A stretch of DNA of 64,000 nt, from contig NZ_AYMJ01000025.1 in the NCBI RefSeq assembly GCF_000633255.1, forward strand, positions 94,036 through 158,035, written 5' to 3'. The position numbers were made by a program, and so were the translations under genes. Numbering within the stretch: position 1 is the first letter of the stretch; every line of letters begins with the position of its first letter. Shown here piece by piece: positions 1 through 8,210 of this stretch. Source of the DNA: Pseudomonas sp. H1h. Lineage in GTDB: Bacteria > Pseudomonadota > Gammaproteobacteria > Pseudomonadales > Pseudomonadaceae. Below the pieces are notes generated by a model. It was given only the letters and a program-made list of their open reading frames with translations. It was not told the origin of the DNA and searched no databases.

Positions 1-1
1 G

Positions 2-280
2 CTGCCTGGAGCTTTAGGGCATGCGGACTCCGCCGAGGAAGATTCCTTTACGGATGGTCTGCTGGATTGCCCGCATTACACCCGACCTGAGGTGTATGCG
101 GATCAGCGTGTACCCGACGTGTTGCTGAGTGGCAACCACGCGCATATCCGGCGATGGCGTTTACAGCAGTCCCTTATCAGGACCTATGAACGACGCGCCG
201 ATCTTCTGGAAAGCCGCTCGCTTTCTGGAGAAGAGAAGAAGCTGCTCGAGGAATACATCCGCGAGCGGGACGATAGTTAA
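2..280 (+). CDS. trmD: tRNA (guanine-N1)-methyltransferase TrmD, C-terminal part
   Basis: The frame is open from the window edge and encodes the last ~92 residues of TrmD, the SAM-dependent SPOUT enzyme that methylates G37 of tRNAs and so prevents +1 frameshifting. The start of the gene lies outside the window. Visible family signatures are LPGALGHADSAEEDSF, the segment LDCPHYTRPEVY and LLSGNHAHIRRWR, all typical of the knot and the C-terminal helical domain that grips the tRNA anticodon. It sits 45 bp upstream of rplS, the usual proteobacterial rpsP-rimM-trmD-rplS order, so it is probably cotranscribed with it. Confidence 0.97.
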   Translation: MPGALGHADSAEEDSFTDGLLDCPHYTRPEVYADQRVPDVLLSGNHAHIRRWRLQQSLIRTYERRADLLESRSLSGEEKKLLEEYIRERDDS

Positions 281-325
281 CAACGTATCGATGGTAAATC
301 AGTTGATTTACCTTAGGAGCACAGC

Positions 326-676
326 ATGACCAACAAAATCATCCTTGCACTCGAAGCAGAGCAGATGACCAAAGAAATCCCTACCTTTGCCCCGGGCGAC
401 ACCATTGTCGTTCAGGTGAAAGTGAAGGAAGGCGATCGTTCCCGTCTGCAAGCGTTCGAAGGCGTTGTAATCGCCAAGCGTAACCGCGGCGTGAACAGTG
501 CGTTCACCGTTCGTAAAATCTCCAACGGTGTTGGCGTAGAACGTACTTTCCAGACCTACTCCCCGCAGATCGACAGCATGGCTGTTAAACGTCGCGGTGA
601 CGTACGTAAAGCCAAGCTGTACTACCTGCGCGACCTGTCGGGTAAAGCAGCTCGCATCAAGGAAAAACTGGCTTAA
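326..676 (+). CDS. rplS: 50S ribosomal protein L19
   Basis: A 116-residue protein of normal length for bL19, which lies at the subunit interface of the large ribosomal subunit. Family hallmarks are [30 protein letters not shown] sequence near residues 20-45 (read as two adjacent motifs), the [10 protein letters not shown] segment and the basic end [18 protein letters not shown]. The ATG is preceded by AGGAG at the usual distance. It is the last gene of the trmD operon and is followed by a strong terminator. Confidence 0.98.
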
Positions 677-693
677 GTCCAGCTTCCGATGCA

Positions 694-722
694 GAAAAAA
701 GCAGCCTACGGGCTGCTTTTTT
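694..722 (+). terminator. Rho-independent terminator after rplS
   Basis: GCAGCC and GGCTGC form a short GC stem around a TACG loop. The stem is flanked by an A-run on the left and a run of seven T on the right, so it would end transcription of the trmD-rplS operon and could also work in the other direction. Confidence 0.9.
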
Positions 723-825
723 GTTGCCCGCAATAAACTGCCCCCATCCTGTAGGAGCTGCCGAAGGCTGTGATCTTTTGATCTTGTTTTCGATGTGCAG
801 TCTACTTTTTACGAGTCAGCTCAAC

Positions 826-1239
826 ATGTCTATCCGTGACCAGGAAATCGAACGCCGCACCGAACTCTCGGTGACCCGCGTGACCAAAGCGGTCTTTCCG
901 CCGACCACCAACCACCACAACACCCTGTTCGGCGGCACCGCGCTGGCGTGGATGGACGAAGTGTCGTTCATTACCGCCACCCGCTTCTGCCGCTTGCCGC
1001 TGGTGACGGTGTCCACCGACCGCATCGACTTCAATCACGCGATCCCGGCCGGCTCCATCGTCGAGCTGGTAGGGCGGGTGATCAAGGTCGGCAATACCAG
1101 CCTCAAGGTCGAGGTGGAAGTGTTTGTCGAAAGCATGAGTTGCGATGGGCGCGAGAAGGCGATCCATGGGCAGTTCAGTTTTGTGGCGATTGATGATGAC
1201 AAGCGGCCGGTGCCGGTGTTGCCGGGTTTTGCTGCTTGA
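826..1239 (+). CDS. Hotdog-fold acyl-CoA thioesterase
   Basis: A 137-residue single hotdog-domain protein that should hydrolyse acyl-CoA to free fatty acid and CoA in the cytosol. It resembles the YciA/BFIT-type family: NHHNTLFGG followed by ALAWMDEVSF contains the conserved Asn-x-x-Gly and the acidic catalytic residue on the central helix. The frame stays open upstream to 721, but the ATG at 826 begins MSIRDQEIE, the normal family start, and the upstream residues have no coding character. It is a single-gene unit after the rplS terminator. Its chain-length preference cannot be read from sequence. Confidence 0.88.
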   Translation: MSIRDQEIERRTELSVTRVTKAVFPPTTNHHNTLFGGTALAWMDEVSFITATRFCRLPLVTVSTDRIDFNHAIPAGSIVELVGRVIKVGNTSLKVEVEVFVESMSCDGREKAIHGQFSFVAIDDDKRPVPVLPGFAA

Positions 1240-1260
1240 CCTGAAACCGAGTCGCGCCAT

Positions 1261-1336
1261 TCGCGAGCAGGCTCGCTCCCACAGGGTTCATGTCGATCAC
1301 AAAAAAGAACCTGTGGGAGCGGGCTTGCTCGCGAAA
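1261..1336. repeat. REP doublet (REPIN)
   Basis: Two inverted copies of the fluorescent-pseudomonad REP core: TCGCGAGCAGGCTCGCTCCC on the left and GGGAGCGGGCTTGCTCGCGA on the right, separated by about 25 bp. It lies between the convergent ends of the thioesterase and the antiporter genes. Such doublets are mobilised by RAYT transposases, none of which is seen in this window. Confidence 0.9.
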
Positions 1337-1344
1337 GCGTCAGC

Positions 1345-3153
1345 TCAGGCGCCGCTGCTCTCAGGCTGAATCAACGCCAGCAACGTCCACCCCGGCCCAG
1401 GTTTCAAAGCAGTCTCCGGCGTCACCACATGCACCCAGCCACTGTCATCACGCATGAACAGTAACGTCGCGCGATTGCCATGCAGCGCACGGTAGTCATC
1501 CCAGCCGAAGCCGTCGGTCAGTGTTGTGCTGTACAACTCGGCACCCTGGCCCATCTGGCTCGCCAGCTTCGCGTAGGTAAATGCTTCGCTGCCCAACTGA
1601 TTGCCGCGATGCTCAAGGCTGGCGCGGTGCTTGTCACTGCGGCGGCTTTCATGGCCGCTGGCCAGGCCAAACAAGCGTTGATGGCCGAAGTCATGACGAA
1701 AGCGCATGGCCGCCAAGGTATTGAGTTCGCCCGACGGCGACAGCGCCAGCAAATGCCCCAGCCCGACCAGATCCAGGTGCGCATCGGCATGTTGCGAGGC
1801 CGGGTTGCCAAAATACGTCGGCAAGCCTTCCATGCGCGCCGCTCGAATGTTTTCCCAGCTCGAATCGGTCAGCAGCACCCGGCTGCCCAGTTGTTGCAGT
1901 GACTTGCCCAGCGCTCGCGCCGGAGCGTTCGCGCCGACGATCAGGAAACCGCTTGGCGCCGGCTCGGCAACCTTCAGCAGCCGTGCCAGTGGTCGTGCCG
2001 TGGCGCTCTGCAGAACCACGGTGCCGATGATCACCGCAAACGTCAGCGGTACCAGCAGCAGGGCGCCTTCATGCCCGGCCTCATGCAGGCGAATCGCGAA
2101 AATCGCCGACACCGCCGCCGCCACGATTCCGCGTGGCGCGATCCAGCACAGCAAAGCACGCTCACGCCAACTGAGGCTGGAGCCGGCGGTGCTGAGCAGC
2201 ACATTCAGCGGTCGCGCGATCAATTGAATGACCAGCAACAGAATCAGTACCAGCGGCCCCAGCCCGATCAGGGCGTGCAAGTCCAGACGCGCCGCCAGCA
2301 GAATGAACAGCCCGGAAATCAGCAGCACGCTGAGGTTTTCCTTGAAGTGCAGAATGTGTCGCACATCCACACCTTTCATGTTGGCCAGCCACATGCCCAT
2401 CAGCGTCACCGCCAGCAGGCCGGACTCGTGCATCACCTCGTTGGAAGCAATGAAAATCCCCAGCACCGCTGCCAGCGAGGCGAGGTTGTGCAGGTATTCC
2501 GGCAGCCATTGTCGACGTATCACCGTGCCAAGCAGCCAGCCACCGACAATGCCGAACAGCGCGCCGCACAGAATCACGCCGCCGAACGTAAACAGACTCT
2601 GCTTGAGTCCATGGCCTTCGGCGCTGGCGATAATGAAGCTGTAAACCACAACGGCGAGCAGAGCGCCGATCGGGTCAATGACGATGCCCTCCCAGCGCAA
2701 AATGTTGGCGATCGAAGCTTTTGGCCGCACCACGCGCAGCATTGGCACGATCACTGTCGGGCCGGTCACCAGCGTCAGGCTGCCGAAAAGAATGGCCAGC
2801 ATCCAGTCGAAACCCAGTAGAAAGTGAGTCGCCACCGCGATGACAACCCAGGTCGAAATCGCACCGAGGGTCACTAGGCGATGGACGACGCTACCAATCT
2901 CCTTCCATTCAGACAGATGCAGGGTCAGGCTGCCCTCGAACAGAATCAACGCCACCGCCAGCGACACCAACGGCATCAGCAGCGGGCCGAACATTTCCTG
3001 CGGATCGAGCCAGCCCAGCACCGGGCCGGCGAGAATCCCGGTCAGCAGCAGAAAAAGAATCGCCGGCAGCTTCAAACGCCACGCCAGCCATTGGCAACCC
3101 AGCGCAGCGACGCCAATCCCGCCAAATGCCAATAGAATTTGCTGCTCGTTCAT
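1345..3153 (-). CDS. Cation:proton antiporter with C-terminal TrkA-N domain
   Basis: A 602-residue inner-membrane protein. Residues ~1-385 form about 12-13 hydrophobic segments of the Na+/H+ exchanger fold, with the conserved acidic stretch GIVIDPIGALLAVVVYSF near the middle of the membrane and IAPRGIVAAAVSAIFA later, both typical of CPA1-type exchangers. Residues ~400-600 begin with GFLIVGANAPARALGK, a Rossmann TrkA-N regulatory domain that binds nucleotide. It probably exchanges Na+ or K+ for H+ in pH and salt homeostasis. The gene is monocistronic and divergent from xerD. Which cation it carries is not determined by these motifs. Confidence 0.9.
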   Translation of the reverse strand: MNEQQILLAFGGIGVAALGCQWLAWRLKLPAILFLLLTGILAGPVLGWLDPQEMFGPLLMPLVSLAVALILFEGSLTLHLSEWKEIGSVVHRLVTLGAISTWVVIAVATHFLLGFDWMLAILFGSLTLVTGPTVIVPMLRVVRPKASIANILRWEGIVIDPIGALLAVVVYSFIIASAEGHGLKQSLFTFGGVILCGALFGIVGGWLLGTVIRRQWLPEYLHNLASLAAVLGIFIASNEVMHESGLLAVTLMGMWLANMKGVDVRHILHFKENLSVLLISGLFILLAARLDLHALIGLGPLVLILLLVIQLIARPLNVLLSTAGSSLSWRERALLCWIAPRGIVAAAVSAIFAIRLHEAGHEGALLLVPLTFAVIIGTVVLQSATARPLARLLKVAEPAPSGFLIVGANAPARALGKSLQQLGSRVLLTDSSWENIRAARMEGLPTYFGNPASQHADAHLDLVGLGHLLALSPSGELNTLAAMRFRHDFGHQRLFGLASGHESRRSDKHRASLEHRGNQLGSEAFTYAKLASQMGQGAELYSTTLTDGFGWDDYRALHGNRATLLFMRDDSGWVHVVTPETALKPGPGWTLLALIQPESSGA

Positions 3154-3261
3154 TGATGCTCCCTGTTCCTTGAAATTGCGGGCTATGAAAGACTAGCGTC
3201 CATTCCTACAGTTCACTCTACATTTGCGCGCAGTCCCTGAGGCTGCGTGTCTTGAGCGCCC

Positions 3262-4158
3262 ATGCCTGCCATCGACCATCCGCTGATTGATCAATTCCTC
3301 GACGCCCTGTGGCTGGAAAAAGGCCTGTCCGACAACACCCGCGGTGCCTACCGCAGCGATCTGGCGCTGTTCAACGGCTGGCTGCAGGAAAACAACCTGG
3401 AGCTGATCAATGCCGGTCGCGAGTTGATCCTCGATCATCTGGCCTGGCGCCTGGAGCAGAACTACAAGCCACGTTCCACCGCCCGATTTCTCTCCGGTGT
3501 GCGTGGCTTTTATCGCTATCTGCTGCGGGAAAAAATGATCAGCGTCGACCCGACGTTGCGCGTCGACATGCCGCAACTGGGGCGGCCGCTGCCCAAGTCT
3601 CTTTCGGAGGCCGACGTCGAGGCGCTGCTCAAGGCGCCGGACCTGAGCGAAGCCATCGGCCAGCGCGATCGCGCCATGCTTGAAGTTTTGTACGCCTGTG
3701 GCCTGCGGGTGACCGAACTGGTGAGCTTGACTCTGGAGCAGGTCAACCTGCGTCAGGGCGTACTGCGGGTGATGGGCAAGGGCAGCAAGGAGCGGCTGGT
3801 GCCGATGGGCGAGGAAGCGATTGTCTGGGTCGAGCGCTACATGCGCGATGGCCGCAGCGAGCTGCTCGGTGGGCGTCCGAGCGATGTGCTGTTTCCCAGT
3901 CAGCGCGGCGAACAGATGACCCGCCAGACCTTCTGGCACCGCATCAAGCATCAGGCCAAGGTGGCCGGGATCGGCAAGTCGCTGTCGCCGCACACCCTGC
4001 GCCATGCGTTTGCCACGCACCTGCTCAACCATGGCGCCGACCTGCGCGTGGTGCAAATGCTGCTGGGTCACAGTGACCTCTCGACCACGCAGATCTACAC
4101 CCACGTCGCCCGCGCCCGCCTGCAAGAGCTGCACGCCAGACACCACCCCAGAGGCTGA
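3262..4158 (+). CDS. xerD: Site-specific tyrosine recombinase XerD
   Basis: A 298-residue recombinase that, with XerC, resolves chromosome dimers at dif under FtsK control. The N-terminal SAM-like core-binding domain (residues ~5-90) precedes the catalytic domain. All active-site residues are visible: Arg in ACGLRVTEL (~149), Lys in GKGSKERLVP, His and Arg in SPHTLRHAFATHLL, His in LLGHSDLSTT and the nucleophile Tyr in QIYTHV. The order xerD-dsbC-hom-thrC is conserved in Pseudomonas. A REP doublet begins 7 bp after its stop codon. Confidence 0.97.
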   Translation: MPAIDHPLIDQFLDALWLEKGLSDNTRGAYRSDLALFNGWLQENNLELINAGRELILDHLAWRLEQNYKPRSTARFLSGVRGFYRYLLREKMISVDPTLRVDMPQLGRPLPKSLSEADVEALLKAPDLSEAIGQRDRAMLEVLYACGLRVTELVSLTLEQVNLRQGVLRVMGKGSKERLVPMGEEAIVWVERYMRDGRSELLGGRPSDVLFPSQRGEQMTRQTFWHRIKHQAKVAGIGKSLSPHTLRHAFATHLLNHGADLRVVQMLLGHSDLSTTQIYTHVARARLQELHARHHPRG

Positions 4159-4165
4159 TGAAAAA

Positions 4166-4260
4166 CCTGTGGGAGCGGGCTTGCTCGCGAAGAGGCCATC
4201 ACAGGCGAAGCATTTGTTGCCTGCCAGGACGCCTCCGCGAGCAAGCCCGTTCCCACAGGG
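4166..4260. repeat. REP doublet (REPIN)
   Basis: Inverted REP arms with cores GGGAGCGGGCTTGCTCGCGA (left) and CGCGAGCAAGCCCGTTCCCA (right) separated by about 45 bp in the xerD-dsbC gap. The left arm starts almost directly after the xerD stop. Confidence 0.9.
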
Positions 4261-4411
4261 GTTGTATCGCCCACGATCTCTGGCGACAGGCGCATTCGGC
4301 CCTGCGGGCCTTATGTGTTAGGCTTTGCCGGTTTGCACGATGGACGGTTATGACCCGGTGTTCCGGCACGGGCGTTCTGACCGTTTCATTTGTCCGCCTT
4401 CAGGAGTTCTC

Positions 4412-5143
4412 ATGCGTCTGACCCAGATTTTCGCCGCCGCAGCCATTGCGTTGGTCAGCACCTTTGCCGTCGCCGATGACGCGGCCGACAAAGCCATTCG
4501 TCAAAGCCTGGAAAAACTCGAACTCGAGGTTCCGGTAGAAAGCATCAGCGCCAGCCCGTTGCCGGGCATGTATGAAGTCAAGCTCAAGGGCAGCCGTGTG
4601 CTGTACGCCAGCGCCGACGGCCAGTACATCGTTCAGGGCTACCTGTTCCAGCTCAAGGACGGTAAACCGGTCAATCTGACCGAGAAGACCGAACGCCTGG
4701 GCATTTCCAAACTGATCAACGCCATTCCGGTGGCCGAAACCGTGGTGTACCCGGCCGTGGGCGAGACCAAATCGCACATCACCGTGTTCACCGACACCAC
4801 CTGCCCGTACTGCCACAAGCTGCACGCCGAAGTGCCTGAGCTGAACAAGCGCGGCATCGAAGTACGTTATGTTGCGTTCCCGCGCCAGGGCCTGGGCTCG
4901 CCGGGTGACGAGCAACTGCAAGCCGTGTGGTGCTCGACCGACAAGAAAGCCGCCATGGACAAGATGGTCGATGGCAAGGAAATCAAGGCCGCCAAGTGCG
5001 CGAATCCGGTTTCCAAGCAGTTCGCCCTTGGTCAGTCGATCGGCGTGAATGGCACACCGGCCATCGTTTTGGCCGACGGACAAGTCATTCCGGGCTACCA
5101 GCCGGCGCCACAAGTCGCCAAACTGGCGCTGGGCGCCAAGTAA
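4412..5143 (+). CDS. dsbC: Thiol:disulfide interchange protein DsbC
   Basis: A 243-residue periplasmic disulfide isomerase that reshuffles wrong disulfides in exported proteins and is kept reduced by DsbD. A signal peptide ends near TFAVADD (residues ~1-22). It is followed by the N-terminal dimerisation domain and a thioredoxin fold with active site TCPYC at residues ~130-134, then the cis-Pro loop VNGTPAIVLADG. The frame is open upstream to 4325, but the ATG at 4412 has CAGGAG in front of it and starts a proper signal peptide. The gene stands between xerD and hom as in other pseudomonads. Confidence 0.96.
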   Translation: MRLTQIFAAAAIALVSTFAVADDAADKAIRQSLEKLELEVPVESISASPLPGMYEVKLKGSRVLYASADGQYIVQGYLFQLKDGKPVNLTEKTERLGISKLINAIPVAETVVYPAVGETKSHITVFTDTTCPYCHKLHAEVPELNKRGIEVRYVAFPRQGLGSPGDEQLQAVWCSTDKKAAMDKMVDGKEIKAAKCANPVSKQFALGQSIGVNGTPAIVLADGQVIPGYQPAPQVAKLALGAK

Positions 5144-5212
5144 TTCGCATCGTCACGGTCAGCCTTGACGATCATGGTCCGACGGTAACTCCGCCGGGCC
5201 ATTAATAGAGAG

Positions 5213-5233
5213 CCGCGAGCACGCGGTTGTTTT
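5213..5233 (+). terminator. Weak terminator-like hairpin after dsbC
   Basis: CCGCG and CGCGG pair around an AGCA loop, followed by TTGTTTT. The stem is only 5 bp, so it may attenuate rather than fully stop dsbC transcription. Confidence 0.5.
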
Positions 5234-5234
5234 C

Positions 5235-5255
5235 CGGCCGACCTTGCGTCGGCCG
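5235..5255. promoter_or_regulatory. Perfect hairpin just upstream of the hom ribosome-binding site
   Basis: CGGCCGAC and GTCGGCCG form an 8-bp perfect stem with a 5-base loop, ending only 6 bases before the GGGGAG Shine-Dalgarno of hom. There is no long T-run after it. It could modulate hom translation or protect the 5' end of the mRNA; this is inference. Confidence 0.5.
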
Positions 5256-5273
5256 TTTCATGGGGAGTTCACA

Positions 5274-6578
5274 GTGAATCCGGTCAAAGTAGGCATCTGT
5301 GGGTTAGGGACCGTCGGTGGCGGTACCTTCAACGTACTTCAGCGCAACGCCGAGGAAATTGCTCGTCGTGCCGGGCGTGGGATCGAAGTGGCACAAATTG
5401 CCATGCGCACGCCAAAGCCTCAGTTCCAGACGACCGGTATTGCGATTACCAACGATGTCTTCGAAGTGGCCACGAACCCTGAGATCGACATCGTCATAGA
5501 GCTGATGGGCGGCTACACCGTTGCCCGAGAGCTGGTACTCAAGGCCATCGAGAATGGCAAGCATGTGGTCACCGCGAACAAGGCACTGATTGCCGTTCAC
5601 GGTAATGAGATTTTCGCCAAGGCACGCGAGAAAGGCGTGATCGTGGCATTCGAAGCGGCTGTGGCCGGTGGCATCCCGGTGATCAAGGCGATCCGTGAAG
5701 GCCTGTCCGCCAACCGCATCAACTGGGTCGCCGGGATCATCAACGGCACCGGTAACTTCATCCTCACCGAAATGCGCGAGAAGGGTCGTACCTTCGAAGA
5801 CGTGCTGGCTGAAGCGCAAGCGCTGGGCTACGCCGAAGCCGATCCGACCTTCGACGTCGAAGGCATCGACGCGGCGCACAAGCTGACGATCCTGGCTTCG
5901 ATCGCGTTCGGCATTCCGCTGCAATTCGACAAGGCTTACACCGAAGGCATCACCAAGCTGACCACCGCTGACGTGAACTACGCCGAAGCGCTGGGCTATC
6001 GCATCAAGCACCTCGGCGTGGCGCGCAGCACTGCCACGGGTATCGAGTTGCGCGTACACCCGACGCTGATCCCGGCTGATCGTCTGATCGCCAACGTCAA
6101 CGGCGTGATGAACGCCGTGATGGTCAACGGTGACGCTGCCGGTTCGACCCTGTTCTACGGCGCCGGCGCCGGCATGGAACCGACCGCTTCGTCGGTGATC
6201 GCCGACCTGGTGGACGTGGTTCGCGCGATGACGTCCGATCCGGAAAACCGCGTGCCGCACCTGGCCTTCCAGCCAGACTCGCTGTCGGCGCATCCGATCC
6301 TGCCGATCGAAGCCTGCGAAAGCGCCTACTACCTGCGCATTCAGGCCAAGGACCATCCTGGCGTACTGGCTCAGGTGGCGAGCATCCTCTCGGAGCGCGG
6401 CATCAACATCGAGTCGATCATGCAGAAGGAAGTCGAAGAGCACGACGGTCTGGTGCCGATGATCCTGCTGACCCATCGCGTGCTGGAACAGCACATGAAC
6501 GATGCGATTGCCGCCCTGGAAGCGTTGGCCGGCGTCAACGGTCCGGTTGTGCGGATCCGCGTCGAACACCTTAACTAA
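5274..6578 (+). CDS. hom: Homoserine dehydrogenase
   Basis: A 434-residue monofunctional homoserine dehydrogenase, reducing aspartate semialdehyde to homoserine with NAD(P)H on the way to threonine and methionine. The N-terminus carries the Rossmann loop GICGLGTVGGGT, then TANKALIA, the substrate region GIINGTGNFIL and LGYAEADPTFDVEG. Residues ~350-430 form an ACT domain (YYLRIQAKDHPGVLAQVAS) expected to bind a feedback inhibitor, probably threonine. I chose the GTG at 5274 because GGGGAG lies at the right spacing and the protein then starts at the NAD-binding strand. It is followed by thrC on the same strand. Confidence 0.97.
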   Translation: MNPVKVGICGLGTVGGGTFNVLQRNAEEIARRAGRGIEVAQIAMRTPKPQFQTTGIAITNDVFEVATNPEIDIVIELMGGYTVARELVLKAIENGKHVVTANKALIAVHGNEIFAKAREKGVIVAFEAAVAGGIPVIKAIREGLSANRINWVAGIINGTGNFILTEMREKGRTFEDVLAEAQALGYAEADPTFDVEGIDAAHKLTILASIAFGIPLQFDKAYTEGITKLTTADVNYAEALGYRIKHLGVARSTATGIELRVHPTLIPADRLIANVNGVMNAVMVNGDAAGSTLFYGAGAGMEPTASSVIADLVDVVRAMTSDPENRVPHLAFQPDSLSAHPILPIEACESAYYLRIQAKDHPGVLAQVASILSERGINIESIMQKEVEEHDGLVPMILLTHRVLEQHMNDAIAALEALAGVNGPVVRIRVEHLN

Positions 6579-6579
6579 G

Positions 6580-6660
6580 CAGCGGCAAGCTACGAGCGGC
6601 AAGCGGCAAGCTAGAGGCCAGTGACACTCAGCTTGCAGCTTGAAGCTTGAAGCTCGCAGC
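6580..6660. repeat. Imperfect inverted repeat with ~7-base periodicity between hom and thrC
   Basis: The left part is made of AGCGGCAAGC-like blocks and the right part of AGCTTGCAGCTTGAAGC-like blocks. The reverse complement of the right part matches the left part at roughly three quarters of positions, so the transcript could fold into a long imperfect hairpin between the two cotranscribed threonine genes. AGCTGCAAGC-type intergenic repeats are familiar in pseudomonads. Confidence 0.6.
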
Positions 6661-6681
6661 TCAAACCGAAGGTTTGAAAAC

Positions 6682-8091
6682 ATGCGTTATATCAGTACCC
6701 GCGGCCAGGCACCGGCCCTGAATTTCGAAGACGTCCTGCTGGCTGGTCTTGCGACCGACGGCGGTCTGTACGTCCCGGAAAACCTGCCACGTTTCACCCA
6801 GGAAGAAATCGCTTCCTGGGCCGGCCTGCCGTATCACGAGCTGGCTTTCCGCGTCATGCGCCCGTTTGTCACCGGCAGCATTCCTGACGCCGATTTCAAA
6901 AAGATCCTCGAAGAAACCTACGGTGTGTTCTCGCACAGCGCCGTTGCCCCGTTGCGTCAGCTCAACGGCAACGAATGGGTCATGGAGCTGTTCCACGGCC
7001 CGACCCTGGCGTTCAAGGACTTCGCGCTGCAACTGCTCGGTCGTCTGCTCGATTACGTGCTGGAAAAGCGCGGCGAGCGCGTGGTCATCGTCGGTGCCAC
7101 CTCCGGTGACACCGGTTCGGCTGCCATCGAAGGCTGCAAGCACTGCGAAAACGTCGACATCTTCATCCTGCACCCGCACAACCGTGTGTCCGAGGTGCAG
7201 CGTCGCCAAATGACCACGATTTTGGGTGAGAACATCCACAACATCGCCATCGAAGGTAACTTCGATGACTGCCAGGAAATGGTCAAGGCGAGCTTCGCTG
7301 ATCAGAGCTTCCTCAAGGGCACGCGTCTGGTGGCGGTGAACTCGATCAACTGGGCGCGGATCATGGCCCAGATCGTCTACTACTTCCACGCAGCCCTGCA
7401 GTTGGGTGGGCCGGCGCGTTCGGTATCGTTCTCGGTGCCAACCGGCAACTTCGGCGACATCTTCGCCGGTTACCTGGCGCGCAACATGGGCCTGCCGATC
7501 AACCAGTTGATCGTCGCCACCAACCGCAACGACATCCTGCACCGCTTCATGAGCGGCAACCAGTACGTCAAGGAAACCCTGCACGCCACGCTGTCGCCGT
7601 CGATGGACATCATGGTCTCGTCGAACTTCGAACGCCTGCTGTTCGACCTGCACGGGCGCAACGGTGCGGCGATTGCCGGGCTGATGGAGTCGTTCAAGCA
7701 GGGCGGTGGTTTCAGTGTCGAGCAAGAGCGCTGGACCGAAGCACGCAAACTGTTCGACTCGCTGGCCGTCGACGACGCGCAAACCTGCGAAACCATTGCC
7801 GAAGTCTACGAGCAGTGCGGTGAAGTGCTCGACCCGCACACCGCCATCGGTGTGCGCGCTGCTCGCGAATGCCGTCGCAGCCTGGACATCCCGATGGTGA
7901 TCCTGGGCACGGCGCATCCGGTGAAATTCCCGGATGCCGTGGAGAAAGCCGGTGTAGGAAAAGCTCTTGAACTACCTGCACATCTTTCTGATTTGTTTGA
8001 GCGAAACGAGCGCTGCACCGTTCTGCCAAACGAGCTGAAAGCCGTACAGGCCTTTGTCAGCCAGCATGGCAACCGCGGCAAGCCGTTGTAA
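6682..8091 (+). CDS. thrC: Threonine synthase
   Basis: A 469-residue PLP enzyme converting O-phosphohomoserine to threonine. The start MRYISTRGQAPAL, the FHGPTLAFKDFALQ motif with the PLP-binding Lys at ~112, the phosphate-binding GATSGDTGSAAIEG and the late VPTGNFGDIFAGYLA are diagnostic. The length fits the long type of threonine synthase used by proteobacteria. The frame is open upstream to 6640, through the hom-thrC repeat, but the ATG at 6682 begins the family N-terminus. It is cotranscribed with hom and followed by a terminator. Confidence 0.97.
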   Translation: MRYISTRGQAPALNFEDVLLAGLATDGGLYVPENLPRFTQEEIASWAGLPYHELAFRVMRPFVTGSIPDADFKKILEETYGVFSHSAVAPLRQLNGNEWVMELFHGPTLAFKDFALQLLGRLLDYVLEKRGERVVIVGATSGDTGSAAIEGCKHCENVDIFILHPHNRVSEVQRRQMTTILGENIHNIAIEGNFDDCQEMVKASFADQSFLKGTRLVAVNSINWARIMAQIVYYFHAALQLGGPARSVSFSVPTGNFGDIFAGYLARNMGLPINQLIVATNRNDILHRFMSGNQYVKETLHATLSPSMDIMVSSNFERLLFDLHGRNGAAIAGLMESFKQGGGFSVEQERWTEARKLFDSLAVDDAQTCETIAEVYEQCGEVLDPHTAIGVRAARECRRSLDIPMVILGTAHPVKFPDAVEKAGVGKALELPAHLSDLFERNERCTVLPNELKAVQAFVSQHGNRGKPL

Positions 8092-8114
8092 GCCGAAAAA
8101 GCTGTCACATTTTG

Positions 8115-8141
8115 AAGCCCGTCTCCTGACGGGCTTTTTTG
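8115..8141 (+). terminator. Rho-independent terminator after thrC
   Basis: AAGCCCGTC and GACGGGCTT pair around TCCT and are followed by a T-run. It closes the hom-thrC unit. Confidence 0.9.
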
Positions 8142-8210
8142 TTTCTGCTGCCACACTGCTCGGGTTTTCGCCCATGAAGGACGGGTGAGTCGATCACGAA
8201 GGAAGTGGCA

